From positions 1 to 11,254 of the forward strand of contig JBIKVM010000086.1 of assembly GCA_044356825.1 (NCBI GenBank): 11,254 bases of DNA, given 5' to 3'. Positions 6,523 to 11,254 of the stretch are shown here, in pieces. The notes under the pieces are model-generated. The model was not told where the DNA came from, ran no database searches, and saw only the letters and a program-made list of their open reading frames with translations. The translations under genes and the position numbers were made by a program. Origin of the DNA: JAUREX01 sp044356825 (GTDB lineage: Bacteria; Pseudomonadota; Alphaproteobacteria; Rhodobacterales; Rhodobacteraceae). Numbering within the stretch: position 1 is the stretch's first letter; each line of letters starts with the position of its first letter.

Positions 6523-7740
6523 GCGCGGGTGGCGTCGTGCCGCCGGCTGCCCCAGCATCGGATGCAAACGCCCCGCGAGTGCCCAGGTCGCGGCCAGCAG
6601 ACCCCCCATCGCACCGAACATCGCCGGCAGAGGCAACACGAGCAGCACGAGCCACGCGATCCCTGGCGTCACGATTGCCGAGACATCGCGAAAGCTCGAG
6701 TAGATCCCCGCCATCTCGGCCCGCTCGGATGGCTTCACCGCGAGGAGGAAGGGCAGACCTCCGACCGCATCGAGCAAGACCAGAAAGAACGCCCCCGCCA
6801 TCATCGTCCCTACCGCGATCCAGGGCCACGCCGAAGTCGCCGCAGCAAGGGCAAAGCAGCTCGCCGCGCCCATGAAGCCCACCCGTACCGCCACGCGCAC
6901 GGATCGCGCCTGCATCCAGCGCAACATGAAGGGTGTAGTGAACATGAGCGCCGACGCCGCCGAGAGCGTCGCGCCACCGATGCTCGGGTCCAGCCCAGCC
7001 TCGACCGCGAAGATCGGCAGATAGACCGCGAAGACCCACCACCCGCTTGAGCGGATCACGGCAAAGATCCACCCCGCAATCAGCCGCGGCTGTTGCACGA
7101 AGCGCCCGATGTAGGCGAGCGGGTTCGGCTCTGGCCCGCGGGCGCGCGCGATTGCGCGTCCGTTCCCGAGCCGCAGGATCCAGAAGACACCCATGAGCCC
7201 GAGTGCGAGGAACCCCGCCACGATGAAGGGCAGCGGCCGCCAGACCTCAAGGAGCAGGACACCCAGAAACGGCCCGACCGTCCAGGGCAGCGCCGCATAG
7301 AACATCCGCATCGACTCGGTCCTTCCGAGGTCGCTGCGCGCGATGTAGTCGAGCACATAGGCATTGAGGCAGACGAACACCATCACCGTCCCCGCCCCGT
7401 TCGCGAGGATCGCGACGACCATCCATGTCCCGCCGATGATCCCCGCCGTCTGCCCTACGAGGAATAGTGCAGCCCCAAGCGTGAAGGTCCAGCGCCGCTG
7501 CAGCAGTGTCGCGATCCTCGGCACAAGCAGCCCGACCAGCAGCGAAAGGCAACCGACCGCGAAATAGATGATCGAGACCACCGCCGCGTCACCGAAGGCA
7601 CGGTAGAGTTCCAGCGGCATGACCGAGATGATCGTGCCCCGAACCGCCGCATCGAGCCCGGAGAGAATCGCGAAAGCCCGCACCCCCGGCGCCGGGGCGC
7701 GGCGCAGACCCGGCAAGGCAAAGCGATCGAACATCGGCAT
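6499..7740 (-). CDS. MFS-type membrane transporter, substrate unknown
   Basis: This is an integral inner-membrane protein of 413 residues with about twelve hydrophobic segments. Clear ones lie near 52-74, 85-101, 105-130, 152-165, 170-190, 222-248, 256-273, 288-318, 320-336, 354-372 and 376-390. Two halves are separated by a charged loop around 190-215 (RLGNGRAIARARGPEPNP), as in the major facilitator superfamily. The tail is cytosolic and basic (RRHPRKRKD, about 402-410). GRTESMRMFYAALPWTVGP at 139-157 resembles the conserved region after TM4-TM5. No substrate-specific motif is recognised. ATG 7740 has GGGAG 6 nt upstream; a second ATG two codons later is also possible. It is convergent with the cold-shock gene and lies 123 bp downstream of recO, possibly as a separate unit. 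Drug or metabolite export would be a guess. Confidence 0.8.
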   Translation of the reverse strand: MPMFDRFALPGLRRAPAPGVRAFAILSGLDAAVRGTIISVMPLELYRAFGDAAVVSIIYFAVGCLSLLVGLLVPRIATLLQRRWTFTLGAALFLVGQTAGIIGGTWMVVAILANGAGTVMVFVCLNAYVLDYIARSDLGRTESMRMFYAALPWTVGPFLGVLLLEVWRPLPFIVAGFLALGLMGVFWILRLGNGRAIARARGPEPNPLAYIGRFVQQPRLIAGWIFAVIRSSGWWVFAVYLPIFAVEAGLDPSIGGATLSAASALMFTTPFMLRWMQARSVRVAVRVGFMGAASCFALAAATSAWPWIAVGTMMAGAFFLVLLDAVGGLPFLLAVKPSERAEMAGIYSSFRDVSAIVTPGIAWLVLLVLPLPAMFGAMGGLLAATWALAGRLHPMLGQPAARRHPRKRKDAPA

Positions 7741-7863
7741 GCACCTCTCCCGGCCAGAATCTCCGCCCCTTCAGGGCGCGTCTATCCTTTGCGCGACAGA
7801 TCCTGTCGGTTGCTGGCGAGCAGACGGGCCGTGTCTGGCTGCGGGGGTCAACCGCGATGCGCT

Positions 7864-8616
7864 TCAGCCCCGCTTCGCCCCTTCGCCGTCTGCCCACCTG
7901 CGCATCGCGGCGTCGCGCAGACGCGCGCGCGCATCCGGCAGGTTCGCCGCGCGTCCGAGGTCGCCAAGTGCCCGGGTCAGGAAATGCCCCGTGAGCTCGA
8001 ACCCCGCGTCGAGCGCTGCGGCCGAGCCTGCGGTCCCCTCCTCCGCGATCCACCCCGGCAGCACGAGCAGCCGGTCGGTCCAGGCCGCAGCTGCCTCGCC
8101 CTGCACCGCGCGACCCGTGCGCGGGCTCACATGGCTCAGCCCTTCGGTCGCGCCGGTGATCGCGCAGGATCCGAGGTCGAGCCCCTGCCCGAGCGTGGCG
8201 AGCAGCCCGACCTCCCAGCGCACATAGGCCTCGGGCCAGCCGGGCGCGCCCATGGCATCGAGGAGCGCGCAGGTCTCGGCGTAGGTTCCGGGCTCCGGCG
8301 CGCGCTCGGGCAGGGCGCGCAAGAGAAGGGCGCAGACCGACGCGAGCCCCTGCAGCGCCACCGGATCGCCCAGCGCCACCGCGATGCGCGGGCGCAAGAG
8401 TTCGGCGGTGAAGGTGCCGATGTGTTCGGCCAGCCGCGCCCGCCAGACGAGCGAAAGCTGCGCGCCCGGTTGCAGCACCGGCGCCAGCCGCCGCCCCGCG
8501 CCCCCGCGCACCACGCCCGCGAGCCGCCCGAGGTCGGGCGTCAGCACCTCGATGATCGCGGCACCCTCGCCATGCCGGCGCAGGCCGAGCAGCAGCCCCT
8601 CGCCGCGCCACTCCAC
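7864..8616 (-). CDS. recO: DNA repair protein RecO, GTG start
   Basis: RecO works with RecR (and RecF) to load RecA on SSB-coated single-stranded DNA at gaps and also anneals strands. The frame is open to 8892, but the family N-terminus begins at GTG 8616, read as M-EWRGEGLLLGLRRHGEGA. GAGGG lies 8 nt before it and overlaps the stop of the upstream gene. The 250-residue product has an N-terminal OB fold (about 1-75, IIEVLTPDLGRLAGVVRGG) and a helical C-terminal domain (ETCALLDAMGAPGWPEAYVR at 114-133, then the conserved LDLGSCAITGA at 147-157). Only the cysteine in SCAITG is seen there; no four-cysteine zinc knuckle is present. It follows the quinone oxidoreductase gene by 11 bp and should be co-transcribed with it. 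Confidence 0.92.
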   Translation of the reverse strand: MEWRGEGLLLGLRRHGEGAAIIEVLTPDLGRLAGVVRGGAGRRLAPVLQPGAQLSLVWRARLAEHIGTFTAELLRPRIAVALGDPVALQGLASVCALLLRALPERAPEPGTYAETCALLDAMGAPGWPEAYVRWEVGLLATLGQGLDLGSCAITGATEGLSHVSPRTGRAVQGEAAAAWTDRLLVLPGWIAEEGTAGSAAALDAGFELTGHFLTRALGDLGRAANLPDARARLRDAAMRRWADGEGAKRG

Positions 8617-8627
8617 CCCCCGCGCCC

Positions 8628-9632
8628 TCAGCCCGCCGTTTCGGGCGCGACGTCGAGCACGATCTTGCCGATATGGGCCGAGCTTTCCATCCGCGCATGC
8701 GCCGCCGCCGCCTGTTCGAGCGGATAGGCCGAATCGATCACCGGCCGCAGCCGCCCTGCCGCCACCAGCGGCCACACCTCGGCCTCGAGCGCGCGCGCGA
8801 TCGCGGCCTTGGCCGACACCGATTGCGGCCGCAGCGTCGAGCCTGTGATCGTCAGGCGCCGCACCATCACCTCGGCGAAATTGACCTCGCATTTCGCGCC
8901 TTCGAGAAAGGCGATCTGCACCAGCCGCCCGTCATCGGCGAGCGCGCGCAGGTTGCGCGGCAGGTAGGACCCGCCGACCATGTCGAGGATCAGATCCGCG
9001 CCCCCCTCGGCCTTCATCACCGCCACGAAATCCTCGGCGCGATAATTGATCGCCCGCTCGGCCCCGAGCGCCACGCAGGCCGCGCATTTTTCCGCCGACC
9101 CCGCGGTCGCGAAGACGCGCGCCCCGAACGCCTGCGCCATCTGGATCGCGGTCGTCCCGATCCCCGACGATCCGCCGTGCACGAGGAACCGCTCGCCCGC
9201 CCGCAGCCGGCCGCGCGCGAAGACGTTGGTCCAGACGGTGAAGGCCGTCTCGGGCAGGCAGGCGGCGGCGCGCAGATCGAGCGTCTCGGGCACCGGCAGG
9301 GCGTGCGCCTCGGGGCAGAGCGCGTATTCGGCGTATCCGCCGCCCGGCAGGAGCGCGCAGACCCGGTCGCCCAAGCGCCAGCGCGCCACCCCCGGACCCA
9401 CCGCCGCGACCCGGCCCGCCGCCTCGAGGCCCGGCAGCGGCGAGGCGCCCGGCGGGGGCGCATACGACCCCGCGCGCTGGAGCGCATCGGGGCGGTTGAC
9501 GCCCGCATGGGCCACGCGGATCAGGATCTCGCCCGGACCCGGCACCGGAACGGGCACCTCGGCCGGGACCAGCACCTCGGGCCCGCCCGGGGCCGAGATC
9601 GCGACCGCGCGCATCATCCGCGGCGCGCTCAT
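8628..9632 (-). CDS. NAD(P)H quinone oxidoreductase, PIG3-like zeta-crystallin family
   Basis: This is a zinc-independent medium-chain dehydrogenase/reductase that likely reduces quinones or enones with NADPH in the cytosol. The 334-residue product has a GroES-like N-terminal domain with AGVNRPDALQRAGSY at 43-57, then PPPGASPLPGLEAAGRV at 59-75, the usual PIG3-type sequence. The Rossmann nucleotide-binding motif is VHGGSSGIGTTAIQMA at 151-166, followed by GAERAINYRAEDF at 190-202. Catalytic-zinc cysteines of alcohol dehydrogenases are absent from the expected places. ATG 9632 has GAGG 7 nt upstream and overlaps the coq9 stop as ATGA, so translation is coupled. recO follows after 11 bp. Being coupled to a ubiquinone biosynthesis gene fits a quinone-related role, but the substrate is not shown by the sequence. 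Confidence 0.88.
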   Translation of the reverse strand: MSAPRMMRAVAISAPGGPEVLVPAEVPVPVPGPGEILIRVAHAGVNRPDALQRAGSYAPPPGASPLPGLEAAGRVAAVGPGVARWRLGDRVCALLPGGGYAEYALCPEAHALPVPETLDLRAAACLPETAFTVWTNVFARGRLRAGERFLVHGGSSGIGTTAIQMAQAFGARVFATAGSAEKCAACVALGAERAINYRAEDFVAVMKAEGGADLILDMVGGSYLPRNLRALADDGRLVQIAFLEGAKCEVNFAEVMVRRLTITGSTLRPQSVSAKAAIARALEAEVWPLVAAGRLRPVIDSAYPLEQAAAAHARMESSAHIGKIVLDVAPETAG

Positions 9633-10276
9633 GGCCGCGCCTCATTGCGGCCCGTGCGCGCCGCGACCCAGGCCCCCGCCTGGCCGAGCGGCCCCTCGCG
9701 CAGCCGGCCCTTCAGCGCCTCGATCCCCATCACCTCCTCGATCCGGCGCGCGACGAAACCGGCGGTGTCGGTCGCATCGGGGCTGTTGTCGCCCAGCCAG
9801 TAGAGGAAGGACGCCGTGTAGACGGCCCCGAGCGTCGTGCGCTTGCTCAGCCGCTCGAACCCCTGCGACGTGTCGCCGAGCGCCGTCCAGATCGCATCCG
9901 CCGTCCCCCAGATCAGCGCCGCCCCCTCGGGCGCGAGATGCGGCAGCGCCATCAGCGCAGCCGACCGGCGCGCGACCTCTCGGTCCCCCGCTATCTCCAG
10001 CCGCAGGCAGATCGCGCGCGCGATCCGCTCGCGCATCCGCCCGGCCGGCGGCTCGGCCGCAAGCCGCGCCGCGAGGGCGCGATCGCCCGCGCGGTGGTGG
10101 GCGCAGGCCAGATCGACCGCCCCGCGCGGCAGGCTCAGCCGCGCGAGCGCCGGATCGGTTCCCGTCTCGCGGCAGGCGGCGGCAAAGGCCGCGTCGGACC
10201 AGCCCTCGAAGGGCACATGGGGCAGGATCGCCCCGAGAAGCCGCGCCTCGATCGTCGCCGTGGCGGTGTCGTGCAT
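9629..10276 (-). CDS. COQ9 family protein, ubiquinone biosynthesis accessory factor
   Basis: COQ9 proteins have a TetR-like fold, bind lipids and isoprenoids, and in eukaryotes present substrate to the hydroxylase COQ7. Alphaproteobacterial members are presumed to do a similar job. The frame is open to 10399 inside rpsU, but ATG 10276 (M-HDTATATIEARLLGAILPHV) gives a usual family length of 215 residues. The site GGGAA upstream is only moderate. Signatures are PFEGWSDAAFAAACRETG at 22-39, LPRGAVDLACAHH at 49-61, and the strongly conserved stretch WGTADAIWTALGDTSQ at 123-138, KRTTLGAVYTASFLYWLGD at 145-163 and GFVARRIEEVMGIE at 173-186. The stop overlaps the next gene's ATG. It is divergent from rpsU across 97 bp. 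The family is firm; the role is inferred from homologues. Confidence 0.9.
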   Translation of the reverse strand: MHDTATATIEARLLGAILPHVPFEGWSDAAFAAACRETGTDPALARLSLPRGAVDLACAHHRAGDRALAARLAAEPPAGRMRERIARAICLRLEIAGDREVARRSAALMALPHLAPEGAALIWGTADAIWTALGDTSQGFERLSKRTTLGAVYTASFLYWLGDNSPDATDTAGFVARRIEEVMGIEALKGRLREGPLGQAGAWVAARTGRNEARP

Positions 10277-10292
10277 GCCGTCATTCCCGAAC

Positions 10293-10321
10293 TGGACATC
10301 AGGGGGCGAGTTTGCTACAGC
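10293..10321 (+). promoter_or_regulatory. Weak candidate promoter for rpsU
   Basis: TGGACA (10293-10298), 17 bp, then TACAGC (10316-10321). The -35 is good and the -10 is poor. An overlapping alternative is TTGCTA (10312) with CACAAT (10333), spaced 15 bp. The region between coq9 and rpsU must hold promoters for both directions, but neither is clear-cut. Confidence 0.3.
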
Positions 10322-10330
10322 CGCGCGGCC

Positions 10331-10344
10331 TGCACAATCGTGCA
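10331..10344. promoter_or_regulatory. Inverted repeat TGCAC-N4-GTGCA in the coq9/rpsU divergent region
   Basis: TGCAC (10331-10335), AATC, GTGCA (10340-10344) is a perfect dyad just downstream of a 10-bp palindrome GCCGCGCGGC (10320-10329). The position suits an operator in the divergent promoter region, but no known regulator site was recognised. Confidence 0.35.
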
Positions 10345-10360
10345 ACTTCAACCCGGAAAG

Positions 10361-10373
10361 GTGGTGACACCAC
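10361..10373 (+). promoter_or_regulatory. Hairpin masking the rpsU ribosome-binding site
   Basis: GTGGT-GAC-ACCAC can pair as a 5-bp stem ending at the base before ATG 10374. The best Shine-Dalgarno match, AAGGTGGTG (10358-10366, one mismatch to AAGGAGGTG), lies largely within the left arm and loop, so folding would hide it. Confidence 0.5.
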
Positions 10374-10580
10374 ATGCAGGTCAGTGTTCGCGACAACAAC
10401 GTCGATCAGGCCATGCGCGCGCTCAAGAAAAAGCTTCAGCGCGAAGGCGTATTCCGCGAAATGAAGCTCAAGCAGCATTTCGAGAAGCCGTCGGTCAAGA
10501 AGGCGCGCGAAAGGGCCGAGGCGATCCGCCGCGCCCGCAAACTCGCGCGCAAGAAGGCCCAGCGCGAAGGCCTCGTCTGA
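10374..10580 (+). CDS. rpsU: 30S ribosomal protein S21
   Basis: S21 is a small basic protein of the 30S platform near the anti-Shine-Dalgarno end of 16S rRNA, where it aids initiation. The 68-residue product starts MQVSVRDNNVDQAMRALKKK and continues with REGVFREMKLKQHFEKPS, then an arginine- and lysine-rich helical tail (about 41-65, KKARERAEAIRRARKLARKK). The length matches the family (about 70). The AAGGTGGTG ribosome site ends 7 nt before the ATG and may be covered by a hairpin. It is monocistronic here, followed by a strong terminator after a 34-nt spacer, and divergent from coq9. Assignment is firm. Confidence 0.97.
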   Translation: MQVSVRDNNVDQAMRALKKKLQREGVFREMKLKQHFEKPSVKKARERAEAIRRARKLARKKAQREGLV

Positions 10581-10614
10581 CGCAAGTCGGACATTGGCGG
10601 GGCAACCCGCATCC

Positions 10615-10653
10615 GACCCCCGGCGCGCTCCGCGTGCCGGGGGTCAGCTTTTC
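10615..10653 (+). terminator. Intrinsic terminator of rpsU
   Basis: GACCCCCGGC (10615-10624) and GCCGGGGGTC (10636-10645) form a perfect 10-bp GC-rich stem with an 11-nt loop, followed by AGCTTTTCT. The T-tract is short but the stem is strong. Confidence 0.8.
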
Positions 10654-10680
10654 TGCGCTCCGATCCGCGCCGAATGCACC

Positions 10681-10709
10681 TTGAACCCGCCCCGAGGAAC
10701 CGCTAAGCC
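10681..10709 (+). promoter_or_regulatory. Candidate promoter for tRNA-Ser
   Basis: TTGAAC (10681-10686) and TAAGCC (10704-10709) are spaced 17 bp and end 21 bp before the tRNA. The -10 is far from consensus. The position after the rpsU terminator argues that the tRNA needs its own promoter. Confidence 0.4.
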
Positions 10710-10730
10710 GCTCTCGCGACCACCGAGTGC

Positions 10731-10820
<90 letters not shown>

Positions 10821-10846
10821 CTTGCCCTAGCGAAAGCGTTCTCTTC

Positions 10847-10869
10847 ATCCGGCTGAGGCCGGATTTTTC
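10847..10869 (+). terminator. Intrinsic terminator of tRNA-Ser
   Basis: ATCCGGC (10847-10853), loop TGAG, GCCGGAT (10858-10864) form a perfect 7-bp stem merging into TTTTT (10864-10868). Confidence 0.88.
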
Positions 10870-11035
10870 CGTTGTTTTCGAGGGTTATGCGGGAGGGGCT
10901 GAGCACTGGCCTCGGCGCCAACGGGCTCCGAAGCGGTCTCTCGGGGCCGTTATTATCCGGACCTCATGACTGCGCCGATTTGGTGAGTGGCTTACAAGTT
11001 CATGATAACGTTATACATTTATTTGGGATCAGCTA
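10870..11035. other. Gene-free stretch between tRNA-Ser and the insertion sequence
   Basis: No convincing coding frame or RNA gene is seen. From about 10975 the base composition turns AT-richer than the rest of the window. It holds a perfect 10-bp palindrome ATAACGTTAT (11005-11014). It is bounded by the tRNA terminator and the presumed end of an insertion sequence near 11036, as in junctions between core and accessory DNA. Confidence 0.5.
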
Positions 11036-11254
11036 GGCATTTTTGCAAAAAGGCGGCCTTAGGCGTGGCTGCCCCCTTCCCCTTCAGGTTCAGGCCACGC
11101 GCACGAACTCGGCGGTGCCGATGGCATTGAAGCGGTTCATGAGTGTGATGCGGATGTATATTTCGGCGGTTTGGCGGTCTGGGTCCCTCGCGGCGATGCG
11201 CTCGCCAAAGGACTTGAGGCAGCGCATCTTGGCTTCGGCGCGGCTGCGGGCGTG
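11036..11254 (-). mobile_element. One end of an IS5-like insertion sequence (runs off the window)
   Basis: The end of a transposase gene plus 53 bp of non-coding DNA reach a likely terminus near GGCATTTTTGCAAAAAGG (from 11036), just after CTA (11033-11035), a plausible short target duplication. The terminal region contains the perfect palindrome TTTTTGCAAAAA (11040-11051) and an inverted repeat GCGTGGC (11063-11069) with GCCACGC (11094-11100). The other end is outside the window, so the boundary is inferred from position and not from a matched pair of terminal repeats. Confidence 0.5.
11090..11254 (-). CDS. Transposase C-terminal fragment, IS5-like DDE family (cut by window edge)
   Basis: On the minus strand the frame from 11254 down to the stop at 11090-11092 gives 54 residues: HARSRAEAKMRCLKSFGERI, then AARDPDRQTAEIYIRITLMN, then RFNAIGTAEFVRVA. 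The R-x-E-A-K-M-x-C-hydrophobic start, the A-R-D-x-D-R-Q-x-A-E core and the L-M-N-R-F-x-A-I-G-T end match the C-terminus of DDE transposases of IS5-type elements common in alphaproteobacteria. The E in this region is likely the last residue of the DDE triad (E7, in R-A-E-A-K). No start is visible, because the rest lies beyond the right edge. Codon use is less GC-biased than in the core genes (ATA, ACA, AAA-type codons appear). Whether the full gene is intact cannot be told. The sub-family is uncertain. Confidence 0.75.
   Translation of the reverse strand, partial: HARSRAEAKMRCLKSFGERIAARDPDRQTAEIYIRITLMNRFNAIGTAEFVRVA

Noticed and set aside
7741..7863. Small dyads such as CGACAG-ATC-CTGTCG (7794-7808) between recO and the MFS gene
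   Set aside because: Six-base arms in GC-rich DNA with no T-tract on either strand. Not enough to call a terminator or operator.
7589..8698. Long antisense frame (369 codons) across recO and the MFS start
   Set aside because: The translation is repetitive A/R/G sequence typical of GC-rich shadow frames, and it overlaps a well-supported gene.
8617..8892. Extension of the recO frame to an upstream start at 8892
   Set aside because: The extra residues are low-complexity G/R/A shadow of the quinone oxidoreductase gene. The family N-terminus begins at GTG 8616.
10277..10399. Extension of the coq9 frame into rpsU
   Set aside because: It would run antisense through the start of rpsU and add a cysteine- and histidine-rich stretch not seen in COQ9. 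ATG 10276 gives the usual length.
9046..10464. Long plus-strand frame (472 codons) opposite the quinone oxidoreductase and coq9
   Set aside because: Dominated by R, P, S and A with no domain pattern. It is a shadow of two real genes on the other strand.
10920..10951. Imperfect inverted repeat after the tRNA terminator (ACGGGCTCCGA / TCGGGGCCGT)
   Set aside because: It needs a bulge and a mismatch and has no nearby gene to serve. Likely chance in GC-rich DNA.

Overview
The window looks like a chromosomal segment of an alphaproteobacterium of the Rhodobacterales (Rhodobacteraceae/Paracoccaceae type). The evidence is high GC, protein sequences that read like that order (ParB, HemW, COQ9, S21), and the gene set parB | hemW-rdgB-rph | hrcA-grpE, which is a familiar origin-proximal block in these bacteria. 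I see no large unknown gene cluster. The most informative non-coding signal is a perfect 16-bp parS centromere site buried in the 3' coding end of rdgB.

Layout. (1) Bases 1-878: 3' part of parB on the + strand, cut by the left edge. (2) 885-3390: minus-strand operon rph > rdgB > hemW, with a 2-bp gap and then an ATGA overlap. parS lies at 2060-2075. (3) 3391-3550: divergent promoter region. (4) 3551-6089: plus-strand hrcA > grpE > mazG, where mazG probably starts at TTG 5232. (5) 6252-6458: a cold-shock protein with a strong terminator that runs into the end of a convergent MFS gene (6499-7740, minus). (6) 7864-10276: minus-strand run coq9 > PIG3-type quinone oxidoreductase > recO, tightly coupled. 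(7) 10374-10580: rpsU on the + strand with its own terminator. (8) 10731-10820: tRNA-Ser(CGA) with encoded CCA and a terminator. (9) From about 10870 a gene-poor, locally AT-richer stretch leads to the end of an insertion sequence. The C-terminal 54 codons of its transposase run off the right edge.

How the genes fit together. parB and parS are parts of the chromosome segregation machine. rdgB and mazG both clean nucleotide pools, rph trims tRNA 3' ends, and hemW handles heme. hrcA-grpE is heat-shock control plus the DnaK exchange factor. coq9 (ubiquinone biosynthesis) is translationally coupled to a quinone-oxidoreductase-like gene, with recO (recombinational repair) behind them. rpsU and tRNA-Ser serve translation. 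The tRNA followed by IS material marks a change from conserved core to accessory DNA at the right edge.

Start sites differ from the longest open frame for rph (3390), mazG (TTG 5232), the cold-shock gene (6252), recO (GTG 8616) and coq9 (10276). These were chosen from Shine-Dalgarno spacing and family N-termini. All family assignments come from reading motifs by eye, without database searches.
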